The notes under the pieces were generated by a model that did not search any database, had not been told where the DNA came from, and saw nothing but the letters and a program-made list of their open reading frames with translations. A stretch of 64,000 nt of DNA, taken from NCBI RefSeq assembly GCF_003605575.1, contig NZ_QKNY01000005.1, forward strand, positions 1-64,000. Direction: 5' to 3'. Positions 1-8,370 of this stretch are shown piece after piece; the stretch's first letter is position 1, and every line of letters begins with the position of its first letter. The stretch comes from Halonotius aquaticus (lineage in GTDB: Archaea > Halobacteriota > Halobacteria > Halobacteriales > Haloferacaceae). Position numbers and translations under genes: made by a program.

Positions 1-176
1 ATTCATCATGGCGAGTCGCTTCGATGACTCGTCGACACGTTTCGACCGGTTAGCGGCAGCCCTCGCGATTCCACTCACACGAAACGGAAATGGCAGGAAC
101 GGCAGCGATCGCTGTCAGTTCATGCAGGCGGGCTAACCGCTAGGCTTAAGCGACTCTCGGAGATACTACAGCACGC

Positions 177-252
177 GCCAAGGTGGCAGAGTCCGGCCTA
201 ACGCAGCGGCCTGCAGAGCCGCCCATCGTCGGTTCAAATCCGACCCTTGGCT
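177..252 (+). tRNA. tRNA-Cys (anticodon GCA)
   Basis: The 7-bp acceptor stem GCCAAGG/CCTTGGC closes a full cloverleaf. The anticodon stem GCGGC/GCCGC carries loop CTGCAGA with anticodon GCA, and the T-arm contains GGTTCAAATCC. The 3' CCA is not encoded. A TTAA-like box at about 145-150 sits roughly 28 bases upstream and could be its TATA element. Nothing else is visible in the first 176 bases. Confidence 0.95.
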
Positions 253-346
253 TCGTTTCCTTTCATCAGCCTATTATTGCTACTGACACCGTTCCTGTCC
301 GGAGTCGATGCACGCAACGTATTAGCCGCCGGTGACAGCCACCCAT

Positions 347-1675
347 ATGGGCTCTCGTGAGACATGGGCAACGCGGCTGGGATTCATCCTTGCCGCGATT
401 GGCAGCGCGGTGGGACTGGGCAACGTCTGGCGGTTTCCGTTTATTACCGCCGAGTCGGGCGGGGCCGCATTCCTCGTTGTCTACCTCCTCCTTGTTGCGT
501 TTATCGGGCTGCCAGTGATGCTCGTCGAATTTGTCATCGGGCGTGAGTCGAAGCAAAATGTCGTTGACGCCTTCCCGGCGATCGGCTACGGCAACTGGAA
601 GGCGATCGGGGTGATCGGCTCGATCACCGGCTTCATCATCCTCTCGTACTACAGCGTCGTCGGCGGCTGGGTCATCCAGTATATTTTCGGAAGTCTCACC
701 GGCGCGTACACCGGTAGTGCGGAGGCCTACTTCGGGCAGGTCTCAAGCGGGCTGAACACCGCCGGCTTTGACCTGCTCTTTATCCTGCTTGTCGCTGGTG
801 TTGTCGGCTTCGGCGTTCGCGACGGGCTTGAACGGGCCGCAAAGCTGTTGGTACCGAGTGTGGTCGGACTCATGCTGTTTTTGGCGGTGTACGCTGCAAC
901 GCTTCCGGGTGCTGCCGAGGGGTATGCGTACTATCTCTCACCGAACCTTGCGACGTTGCGCAGCGACGCGCTTGCGATCCTGCCGGCTGCGGCCGGTCAG
1001 GCGTTTTTCACGCTCTCGACCGGGGTGGGTGTCATGATCACCTACGGCTCGTATCTTGATGAGGATCGAAGCCTGCTGCGTGATGGGTTCGTGATTATGC
1101 TGGCTGACACCTGTATCGCTGTTCTCGCTGGGCTGATCGTCTTTCCGGTGTTTTTCGCCCAAGGTATCGCCCCCGGGGACGGTGGGATCGGCGCGACGTT
1201 CGTCAGTTTGGCTGGCGCGTTCACCACGCTTCCCGGCGGTCGACTCGTCGGGACGGTCTTCTTTGTCATCCTCCTGTTGGCGGCTCTGACGAGTGCGTTC
1301 AGTATTCTTGAGGTGATCGTCTCGTTTATCATCGACACCACCGGGATCGCGCGCTCGTATGCAACCGCTGGTTCGGTGGCTGGCATCTTTATTGTCGGAC
1401 TCCCCACGGCGTTTGATCTCCAGTATCTCACCGTCTACGACGCCATTGCAAACAACGTGCTACTGCTGCTTGGTGGATTGCTGTTGGCGCTCTTCGGCGG
1501 GTGGGTGTACGCCACCGACGCGATCACAGAGTTCAGCAAGGGACTCACCTCCCCGCAGTTCATCCCGAAACTTTGGATTTGGGTACTCCGAGTGCCGGTT
1601 GTTGTGGTGCTCTCATACGTGCTGTATCAGAATATCCTCGACGTGATTCAGACGATCCAAACCAGCCTTCTCTGA
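347..1675 (+). CDS. Sodium-dependent transporter, NSS/SNF family
   Basis: Multi-spanning membrane protein of about 442 residues, expected to use the inward Na+ gradient to import an amino acid or another small organic solute. The family signature is clear at the N-terminus: RETWATRLGF followed by GSAVGLGNVWRFPF, the unwound TM1 that binds substrate and sodium. About 11-12 hydrophobic segments follow, which is usual for prokaryotic NSS proteins of this length. The ATG at 347 is chosen because it places the RETWATR motif next to the start as in relatives; an in-frame GTG at 332 would add five residues. Substrate cannot be told from sequence. It stands alone between tRNA-Cys and nth. Confidence 0.9.
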   Translation: MGSRETWATRLGFILAAIGSAVGLGNVWRFPFITAESGGAAFLVVYLLLVAFIGLPVMLVEFVIGRESKQNVVDAFPAIGYGNWKAIGVIGSITGFIILSYYSVVGGWVIQYIFGSLTGAYTGSAEAYFGQVSSGLNTAGFDLLFILLVAGVVGFGVRDGLERAAKLLVPSVVGLMLFLAVYAATLPGAAEGYAYYLSPNLATLRSDALAILPAAAGQAFFTLSTGVGVMITYGSYLDEDRSLLRDGFVIMLADTCIAVLAGLIVFPVFFAQGIAPGDGGIGATFVSLAGAFTTLPGGRLVGTVFFVILLLAALTSAFSILEVIVSFIIDTTGIARSYATAGSVAGIFIVGLPTAFDLQYLTVYDAIANNVLLLLGGLLLALFGGWVYATDAITEFSKGLTSPQFIPKLWIWVLRVPVVVVLSYVLYQNILDVIQTIQTSLL

Positions 1676-1751
1676 TCGCTCCGGTTAGTTGACCTCCAAT
1701 CGACCACGGAGTGACCGATATCCAGTTACCGCCGTAGTGCTGACATGCAGT

Positions 1752-2399
1752 ATGGACATTCGGCAACTGCACCGCGATCTGATCGAGCTCCATGGGCGAC
1801 CAAACAAGACGTATAGCGAAGATGGCGTCCGGCAGCTCCTCACGACGATCCTCTCTCAGAATGTTGCCGACGTACAGACAGCCCGTGCCTCCAAGGAGTT
1901 GTTTGCGGCCTATCCTGACTATCGGGCGATGGAAAGAGCCGACCACGACGAACTGGCAGACGTTATCTCCGAGGTTGGGTTGATGAACCAGAAGGCGACG
2001 CGTATCCAGCGGTCGCTGGCGGCGATTCGCGAGGAGACGGGCGGCGAGTACACGCTGGCGTTTCTCGATACGATGGACACCGAGGACGCCCAGGCGTGGC
2101 TGACCGATATCAAAGGCGTCGGCTCGAAGACCGCGAATGTGGTGTTGAACTTCCACTTCGAGAAACCGACTTTCGCGGTCGACACCCACATCGAGCGACT
2201 GGCGACCCGGTTCGGCCTGATCGAGGAATCGACGACGGCCGACCACGCACACGAGGTGCTGAATGAGATCGTTCCAGATGACATCAAATACAGCCTGCAC
2301 GTGCTGTTGATCACGCACGGCAAGGAGTACTGTTCGGCACAAAACCCTGACTGCGATAATCCAGTCTGTGCGAGCTACTGTGAGTGTCCGTCTTGTTGA
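1752..2399 (+). CDS. nth: Endonuclease III (DNA glycosylase/AP lyase)
   Basis: Base-excision repair enzyme of 215 residues that removes oxidised pyrimidines and cuts the abasic site. The helix-hairpin-helix segment IKGVGSKTANVVL carries the catalytic lysine, and FAVDTHIERLATR carries the catalytic aspartate. The C-terminus has six cysteines (C-x6-C-x4-C-x3-C-x-C-x2-C), not the bacterial C-x6-C-x2-C-x5-C iron-sulphur spacing; I recall similar tails in haloarchaeal homologues, so a [4Fe-4S] cluster is likely but its ligands are unclear. The ATG at 1752 (MDIRQLH) is preferred over an in-frame start 63 bases upstream because family homology begins there. Confidence 0.93.
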   Translation: MDIRQLHRDLIELHGRPNKTYSEDGVRQLLTTILSQNVADVQTARASKELFAAYPDYRAMERADHDELADVISEVGLMNQKATRIQRSLAAIREETGGEYTLAFLDTMDTEDAQAWLTDIKGVGSKTANVVLNFHFEKPTFAVDTHIERLATRFGLIEESTTADHAHEVLNEIVPDDIKYSLHVLLITHGKEYCSAQNPDCDNPVCASYCECPSC

Positions 2400-2460
2400 G
2401 CGTGGCGTCGGCTCTCAGTACACGCGCCGTGTTCCCCAGGTGCCTGTCTCTCGCTTCGAG

Positions 2461-2913
2461 TTAGCTGTCGTCGAGATCCGGCAGTTCGATCCCACCGGTG
2501 TTGTGGATACTGCCACCACCGCGGGGCCCGTTTGCGCCCAACTGCTGTCGTGCCTGCAGCCCTGATTGGTAACACTCGATCACTGCTGTGGCGTGTCGCT
2601 CACACGCCAAGATCCCAACCGCGCCGGCTTCGACAAAGATGAGTGGCATACCGCCGCCCTGCTCGTGATTGCGACAGGCTGGACACTGAATCCCGCCAGC
2701 CGGCAGGTGGCCTAACAGCTCTGCGTTGTCTTCGGTTGTGAGTTCGCAGATCGCCCGAAACTCCTCAAGATGGGCATCGCAGCCAACGACCGGCACCGTG
2801 AGTGTCTCCACAAGGAGAAACGAGATCGCCTGTCGACCACCGGATTCCAGGGCCGCACGACAGTCCGAGCAGTGGGGCCTGTCTCCGAGTGGTGGTGCCG
2901 GGGTTGGTTCCAT
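2461..2913 (-). CDS. Conserved haloarchaeal protein with CxxC pairs
   Basis: Protein of 150 residues that I do not recognise by function. It has two CxxC motifs, CSDC near residue 15 and CPAC near residue 77, each followed about 30 residues later by a conserved-looking Cys-His element (VGCDAHLEEF and LACERHATAV). This looks like two repeats of a CxxC...C-x2-H zinc-binding unit. There is no signal peptide or membrane segment. The C-terminal 30 residues are Gly/Gln-rich and probably flexible. It is convergent with nth, 61 bases apart. A role in RNA or DNA binding would be a guess. Confidence 0.7.
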   Translation of the reverse strand: MEPTPAPPLGDRPHCSDCRAALESGGRQAISFLLVETLTVPVVGCDAHLEEFRAICELTTEDNAELLGHLPAGGIQCPACRNHEQGGGMPLIFVEAGAVGILACERHATAVIECYQSGLQARQQLGANGPRGGGSIHNTGGIELPDLDDS

Positions 2914-3126
2914 CGGGTACGTCTCTAGTCGTCCGGCGGCAAGGTAAGTGGTTGGGTTGTCCCGGTGTCCGCTCAGTAACCCTCAAAAATCGATGTTTTG
3001 GCGGTGTCTGTTTGAGTTGCTGTGGTCGGCACCCGATGATGGTACCATCCTGCAAGTGGCCGCCCCCGGTCGCTCTCCAGACTAACGTGAGCTGTTGCTC
3101 GCCGAGCGAAGGAGCGAAAAGTGGAA

Positions 3127-3200
3127 TGCCGCCTCCCCGATTTGAACGGGGGACAGCTCGATCTTCAGTCGAGTGCTCTCCCAGTCTGAGCTAAGGCGGC
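3127..3200 (-). tRNA. tRNA-Phe (anticodon GAA)
   Basis: Read on the minus strand, the acceptor stem GCCGCCT pairs with AGGCGGC plus discriminator A. The anticodon stem CTCGA/TCGAG holds loop CTGAAGA with anticodon GAA, and the T-arm reads CCGTTCAAATCGG. Length is 74 nt without an encoded CCA. It is divergent from the flavoprotein gene downstream. Confidence 0.95.
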
Positions 3201-3324
3201 GCGCACTCCAAGCGATGGGAATTGCAGTAAAAAGGATTTCGAAAGACGGCACCGCGTTTTTCTCGGTTCTGTCTCGCGCGCGTGCGCGCGAACCCCTCAA
3301 GTAGCTACAGCCCCTACAGTAGTC

Positions 3325-5115
3325 GTGAGTCAGCCTTCCACTGCAACGACCGATGCCGTACCAGCATACACCGAGGTCGACGTGTCTGTCCTCGTGATCG
3401 GGGCCGGCGCGGCCGGTGCCCGAGCGGCCATCGAACTGGCCGAACAGGGGATCGACGACACGCTCGTCCTCGGCAAGCGCAGCCACGGCGACGCCCACAC
3501 GACGTGGGCCCGCGGTGGCATCAACGGCGCGCTCGGTACCCACGACCCCGAGGACTCGTGGGCGATCCACGCCGCCGACACCCTCAACGAGGGCCACTTC
3601 CTCAACGACCCCATAAAGGTCGAAACCGTCGCCAAACAGATGCCCGACCGGCTGCAGGAGCTCGACGACTGGGGGATGGAATACTCCCGAACCGAAAACG
3701 GCGAGATCGACCAACGATACTTCGGTGCCCAGTCGTTCCGCCGGACAGCCTTCGCCGGCGATCACACCGGCGAGTCCCTCCTGCACACGCTGGTTGACCG
3801 CGCCCAAGAGCTGGAGATCCCCTACCGCGAGGACGTGATGATCACGAAGCTCGTCAGCGACGGCGAGGCGGTCTACGGCGCGGTCGGCTTCGATATGGAC
3901 TCCGGCGAGTTCGTCCTGTTCAACGCCGGCAGCGTCGTGCTGGCCGCCGGCGGCTACGCGGCGATCTACAACCGCCACACCTCCAGAGATGACGAGAACA
4001 ACGGCGACGGCCCGGCGTTAGCCTACGACGCCGGCGCGGAGCTGATGGACATGGAGTTCGTGCAGTTCCACCCGACCGGGATGGCCGTCGACGAGTCCGA
4101 CCCCGAGTGGGAACCCTGGAGCGGCCGGCTCGTCACCGAGGCGGTTCGGGGCGAGGGCGGCCGGCTGTTCAACAGTGAGGGCGAGCGGTTCATGGAGCGC
4201 TATTCGCCGGATCAGATGGAACTCGACGCCCGCGACGTGGTCGCCCGCGCAATCGCCGAGGAGGTCGCCGAGGGCCGCGGCACCGACACCGGCGGTGTCT
4301 ATCTCGATATTTCTCACCGCGAGGCCGACTTCATCCAGGAGCGACTCCCGCGGATGTACGAGCGATTCCAGGAGCTCGGCGTCGACATGGCCGAAGAAGC
4401 GGTCGAGGTCGCGCCCACCTCCCACTACGGGATGGGTGGCGTCGCCGTCGACGCCCACGGCGAGACCGACGTCGACGGCCTGTTTGCCATCGGCGAGACG
4501 ATGGCCGGCGTCCACGGTGCCAACCGCCTCGGCGGGAACTCGCTGGCCGAAACTGTCGCCTACGGCGTCGTCGCCGGCGACCGCATCGCCGACCGGATCG
4601 ACGGGCCCGGAACCGTTCCCGACGATCTCCGCGAGACGGTCATCGAACCGCAGTTTGCCGACCTCGCGGCGCTAGCCAACACCGACGGTACATACGCGGT
4701 CACGGCCGTCTTCGAGGAGCTACAGGAACTCATGTGGGAGCACGCCGGCCTCCTCCGCGAGGAGGGGCAGTTGGACGCCGGACTCGACAAGCTCGACACC
4801 GTGCGACAGAAGGCCAGCGACATGAACACCGGCCCGCTGACCAGCGAGTCCTTCGAGTTCGCTGTCGATGTCGGGTTCATGCTGACCGCCGCTGAGGCCG
4901 TTCTTCGCGGCGCGAAGCAACGCGCCGAGTCCCGCGGGGCCCACTACCGAACGGATCATCCTGCGGTCGATGAGACATGGCAGCACAACATCTACTACGA
5001 GCAGGCTGATGTCGGCGGCATGACGACGCATACAGAGCCGGTCGGGGTACCAAGCGAGGCCGTCCAAGCGGCCTTAGATGAGGGCCACGAACTCGACTAC
5101 CATCAGCTAGAGTAG
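3325..5115 (+). CDS. Fumarate reductase/succinate dehydrogenase or L-aspartate oxidase-like flavoprotein
   Basis: FAD-dependent dehydrogenase of 596 residues. The N-terminus has the Rossmann motif VLVIGAGAAGARAAIE, then TTWARGGING, which in this family places the flavin. The capping region includes FVQFHPTGM, and the active-site region includes APTSHYGMGGV and ANRLGGNSLAE. The C-terminal helical domain (AEAVLRGAKQRAESRGAHYRTD) is that of SdhA/FrdA/NadB. No iron-sulphur or membrane-anchor subunit and no nadA/nadC lies nearby, so it is either a soluble fumarate reductase-type enzyme or an aspartate oxidase; sequence alone does not decide. The start is GTG at 3325. An alternating CG tract lies just upstream (about 3274-3290). 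Confidence 0.85.
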   Translation: MSQPSTATTDAVPAYTEVDVSVLVIGAGAAGARAAIELAEQGIDDTLVLGKRSHGDAHTTWARGGINGALGTHDPEDSWAIHAADTLNEGHFLNDPIKVETVAKQMPDRLQELDDWGMEYSRTENGEIDQRYFGAQSFRRTAFAGDHTGESLLHTLVDRAQELEIPYREDVMITKLVSDGEAVYGAVGFDMDSGEFVLFNAGSVVLAAGGYAAIYNRHTSRDDENNGDGPALAYDAGAELMDMEFVQFHPTGMAVDESDPEWEPWSGRLVTEAVRGEGGRLFNSEGERFMERYSPDQMELDARDVVARAIAEEVAEGRGTDTGGVYLDISHREADFIQERLPRMYERFQELGVDMAEEAVEVAPTSHYGMGGVAVDAHGETDVDGLFAIGETMAGVHGANRLGGNSLAETVAYGVVAGDRIADRIDGPGTVPDDLRETVIEPQFADLAALANTDGTYAVTAVFEELQELMWEHAGLLREEGQLDAGLDKLDTVRQKASDMNTGPLTSESFEFAVDVGFMLTAAEAVLRGAKQRAESRGAHYRTDHPAVDETWQHNIYYEQADVGGMTTHTEPVGVPSEAVQAALDEGHELDYHQLE

Positions 5116-5244
5116 GGCCTGTGTTAGCCAGTCGCGTACTGTGTGGCACAGCGCCGTGCATCCGTGTCGCTCCGTGTGACTGCCCACAGCCGAAACGAAC
5201 AGAGAGAACCTGGTGCTGTCACACCAGCCGTCAGCCGGTCTGGG

Positions 5245-7479
5245 TTACTCTGATCGCTCCGCAAGTGCCGAATCGAGCAGTAGCCGCTGCTCTCGTCGTT
5301 TTACCTCGTGTTGGGTATCCCGAACCGCATCGATATTCACACTGAGTGAGGTGACACCTGATTCGATCAGCTGTCGGATCATTGTCGGCTTGGATGCTGC
5401 CTCACCGCAGATGCTCGTGTCGACATCCTTGGCGCGACAGACCTCGATGACATCCGTGATCAGCGTCAGCACCGCGTCGTGGGTTTCATCGAACCGGTCG
5501 GACACCCGCTCGTTGTTTCGGTCGACGGCGAGGGTATACTGCGTCAGATCGTTGGTTCCAAAGGAGACAAAATCGACCGGTCGGTCAGTGATCGACTCCA
5601 CCTGCAGCGCGGCTGCCGGGGTCTCAATCATCACGCCCCACCGTGTTTTGGCCGTGTCGATGCCTACATCCGCCATGATCTCCATGATCGTATCGACATC
5701 ATCGGCATCGTTGACGAGCGGGAACATGATCTCGACGTTGTCATAGCCGACCGATCGCAGCCGCTGAAACGCCTTGAGTTGATATCTGAAGACGGTCTCT
5801 GTCGCCAGCGACCGCCTGATCCCGCGGTGACCGAGCATGGGATTGTCCTCGACCGGCTCCGATTCACCGCCCTCTAGCTTGCGGAACTCGTCGGTTGGGG
5901 CGTCCAGTGTCCGGATACGAACGGGTCTGGCGTAGAACTCATCGGCAACCGTCTGAATCCCTTCGACAAGTTCGTTGACAAACGCGTTCTCACCGTGTTC
6001 TTCGATATAGCTTGTGGGGGTCTGTTCGAGCCCTAAGATCAGGTGCTCCAGTCGGAGTAATCCGACCCCGTCGGCACCCGTTGCGGCCCCTCGCTCGGCA
6101 GCCTGTGGGAGCGAGACGTTGACCTTGATATCCGTCGCGGTCATCGGCGTGACAGGAGTCTCCGGCCGCAGCTCGTCCAGATCATCCGTCTGTTCTTGGG
6201 CTGTCTCATCGTCTCCCCCCGCCGTGACAACGCCTTTGTCGCCGTCGACAGTCACCGTCTGTCCATCGGTCAGTATCTCAGTCGCGTCAGTTGCGCCGAC
6301 GACTGACGGCACACCGAGTTCTCGTGAGACGATCGCCGCGTGACTCGTCATCCCACCTTCGTCGGTGACAACCGCAGCCGCCCGCTGCATGGCTGGCACC
6401 ATATCCGGGGTCGTGACCCCTGTCACGAGGATGTCGCCACCGGTGATCCGGTCTGTCTCGTCGATCTGCTCGATCTGTCGTACCGTGCCGGCCGCGGTTC
6501 CTGGGCTTGCGCCGAGCCCTTCGACGATGACGCCGGTTTCGGTGTCGGCTGTCGCGCTGCTGGTGATCGACGTGATCGGTCGCGACTGGAGGATGTAGAG
6601 CTCGCCGTCGTCGATTGCCCACTCGATGTCCTGTGGCTCCCCAAAGTAGTCGGTGATCTCTTGGGCTGTCGTCCAGAGGGTCTGTATCTGATCGTCGGTC
6701 AGCGTTCTGGCCTCCTGTTTTGCCTCGGGCACCGCGATCAGCTCCGTATCGTCGCCGCTCCACGTGTACTGCTGCCGTTTTGTCGATAGATCCGTTGTCA
6801 GGAGCTCGCCTGTCTCGCCATCCACAACGAATCGATCCGGTGTGACCTCACCGGCGACGACCCCTTCGCCAAGCCCCCATGCGGACTCGATTGTCATCTT
6901 CTCGTCTCCGCTGACAGGGTCGCTGGTAAACAGCACGCCACTGACTGTCGCATCGACCATCTGCTGGACGACGACAGCCATCTCAGCGTCCGCATGGGAG
7001 ATGTCGTTCCGTTCTCTGTAGACACACGCTCGCTTGGTGAACAGCGATGCCCAACACTCCTTGATCCGTTGGATCAGCTCATCGCGTTGGACGTTTAGAT
7101 ACGTGTCTTGTTGCCCCGCAAACGATGCTTCGTCCATATCTTCGGCTGTGGCTGACGAGCGGACAGCGACCCGGTCGCCGGCAGCAAACTCGTCGTCGTA
7201 GACCTGGAGAATCTCTTCCGAAACCGTCGACGGGACAGCTGTGTTTAGGATCTCGTCTCGCAGTTCAGCTGCTTTTTCGCCGAGATCCCCGCTTCTAAGA
7301 TATCTGTCTACGTTGCCCAGTGCGATTTTCTCCAAGTGATCTCTGTATGACTGTGTCGTAACGGTGAATCCGTCTGGCACGTCGGCACCGGTCTGGTGCA
7401 GTTGCTGCAGCGACATCGCTTTGCCGCCCGCGTTAGAACGATCAATAGCCTGATCAGTTAACCGGAGAACGTGTGCCAT
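5245..7479 (-). CDS. ppsA: Phosphoenolpyruvate synthase
   Basis: Converts pyruvate and ATP to PEP, AMP and phosphate, the entry step of gluconeogenesis. The 744-residue protein has the three expected parts: an N-terminal ATP-grasp domain (SNAGGKAMSLQQL; VAVRSSATAEDMDEASFAGQQ), the swivelling phosphohistidine domain with DEGGMTSHAAIVSRELGVP (catalytic His), and a C-terminal TIM barrel with FGTNDLTQYTLAVDR and SICGEAAS. The ATG at 7479 is preferred to a GTG two codons upstream. Two tandem GATTATAAT boxes at 7493-7512 lie 15-35 bases upstream, suggesting a nearly leaderless transcript. The gene is monocistronic and convergent with the flavoprotein gene. Confidence 0.95.
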   Translation of the reverse strand: MAHVLRLTDQAIDRSNAGGKAMSLQQLHQTGADVPDGFTVTTQSYRDHLEKIALGNVDRYLRSGDLGEKAAELRDEILNTAVPSTVSEEILQVYDDEFAAGDRVAVRSSATAEDMDEASFAGQQDTYLNVQRDELIQRIKECWASLFTKRACVYRERNDISHADAEMAVVVQQMVDATVSGVLFTSDPVSGDEKMTIESAWGLGEGVVAGEVTPDRFVVDGETGELLTTDLSTKRQQYTWSGDDTELIAVPEAKQEARTLTDDQIQTLWTTAQEITDYFGEPQDIEWAIDDGELYILQSRPITSITSSATADTETGVIVEGLGASPGTAAGTVRQIEQIDETDRITGGDILVTGVTTPDMVPAMQRAAAVVTDEGGMTSHAAIVSRELGVPSVVGATDATEILTDGQTVTVDGDKGVVTAGGDDETAQEQTDDLDELRPETPVTPMTATDIKVNVSLPQAAERGAATGADGVGLLRLEHLILGLEQTPTSYIEEHGENAFVNELVEGIQTVADEFYARPVRIRTLDAPTDEFRKLEGGESEPVEDNPMLGHRGIRRSLATETVFRYQLKAFQRLRSVGYDNVEIMFPLVNDADDVDTIMEIMADVGIDTAKTRWGVMIETPAAALQVESITDRPVDFVSFGTNDLTQYTLAVDRNNERVSDRFDETHDAVLTLITDVIEVCRAKDVDTSICGEAASKPTMIRQLIESGVTSLSVNIDAVRDTQHEVKRREQRLLLDSALAERSE

Positions 7480-7492
7480 GCTCACGGTTAAT

Positions 7493-7512
7493 GATTATAA
7501 TGGATTATAATT
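7493..7512 (-). promoter_or_regulatory. Duplicated TATA-like box upstream of ppsA
   Basis: Two adjacent copies of GATTATAAT lie 14-33 bases upstream of the ppsA ATG. On the minus strand each reads ATTATAATC, a good archaeal TATA element. Spacing fits a leaderless mRNA from the proximal box. The exact tandem repeat could also be a regulator site. Confidence 0.5.
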
Positions 7513-7670
7513 TTTGTATGCGTCGCCGATAGTATCATACAAGCTGTGTTTCGGTCGCAGCAAAGCTGCTCTCTGTTTCAACTCGCTCTCGCAGAACAGC
7601 AACGCGGCTCGCGTGCTCACGGCTTCGCCGTTCGCAATCGAGGTCGCAAGCGACCTCACGCTCGCCGTCA

Positions 7671-7743
7671 TGGGCTCGGGCGGAGTTGAACCACCGATCT
7701 CAGCCTTGTAAAGGCCGCGTCATAACCACTAGACCACGAGCCC
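7671..7743 (-). tRNA. tRNA-Val (anticodon TAC)
   Basis: On the minus strand the acceptor stem GGGCTCG pairs with CGAGCCC, followed by discriminator A. The anticodon stem CGGCC/GGCTG (one G-U pair) carries loop TTTACAA with anticodon TAC. The T-arm contains GGTTCAACTCC. Length is 73 nt. A perfect 7-bp hairpin (GAGGTCG-CAAG-CGACCTC, 7640-7657) begins 13 bases beyond its 3' end. Confidence 0.94.
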
Positions 7744-7828
7744 GCAATCGATGGAACCGCCCGGCCGTCAATAACGGTTTCCTTCCGCGGCGGAAGCCCT
7801 ATGGAGCCGTCAGCCCAACCAGTCGTGC

Positions 7829-8308
7829 ATGACGCGCCCGCCCGCGTGGCTTCTCGTCGCTGTTGCTGTCGCCGTGTTGCTTGGCGGCGGCACCGTCGCC
7901 GTCACCAGTGGCGTCTTCGCCGGCGACTACACGTGGGCAACCGTCACCGTTGTCGACGCCGATACCGCTACCGAACGTGCCACCGTCGACGCCCGGATCG
8001 CCGATACCTTCAACAAACGCGTCACCGGCCTGAGCACCACCGACGCCCTCGGCCCCAACGAGGGGATGCTGTTCGTCCACACCACCGAGGGGCGACACGG
8101 CTACGTCATGCGCGATATGGCCTTCCCTCTCGACATCGTCTTTGTCGACGCCGACGGTGAGATCACGACGATCCACCATGCAGCGGTCGACGCCGAGCAG
8201 ACGTTTTACGGAACAGGACGGTACGTGCTTGAACTCCCCTCCAATTACACGACCGACAACGACATCACGGTCGGCGATCAGGTCGAGCTCCCCACCGCAT
8301 ATCGCTAA
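7829..8308 (+). CDS. DUF192 family protein, membrane-anchored or secreted
   Basis: Protein of 159 residues. An N-terminal hydrophobic segment (residues about 7-30) serves as signal or membrane anchor, so the rest probably lies outside the cell. The domain shows the DUF192 pattern: a conserved beginning around KRVTGLSTTDALGPNEGMLF, then YVMRDMAFPLDIVFVDADG and a C-terminal GTGRYVLELP. The biochemical role of DUF192 is not established. The ABC transporter gene follows 62 bases downstream on the same strand. Confidence 0.85.
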   Translation: MTRPPAWLLVAVAVAVLLGGGTVAVTSGVFAGDYTWATVTVVDADTATERATVDARIADTFNKRVTGLSTTDALGPNEGMLFVHTTEGRHGYVMRDMAFPLDIVFVDADGEITTIHHAAVDAEQTFYGTGRYVLELPSNYTTDNDITVGDQVELPTAYR

Positions 8309-8370
8309 TCGCCGCGGGAAAGCCACTACCGAAGCCAACCCTCTTGCCGACAGCTCACCTACACAATCCA

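Noticed and set aside
3082-3978. 298-residue minus-strand frame overlapping tRNA-Phe and the flavoprotein gene
   Set aside because: It runs across a complete tRNA gene and is antisense to a protein with clear FAD motifs.
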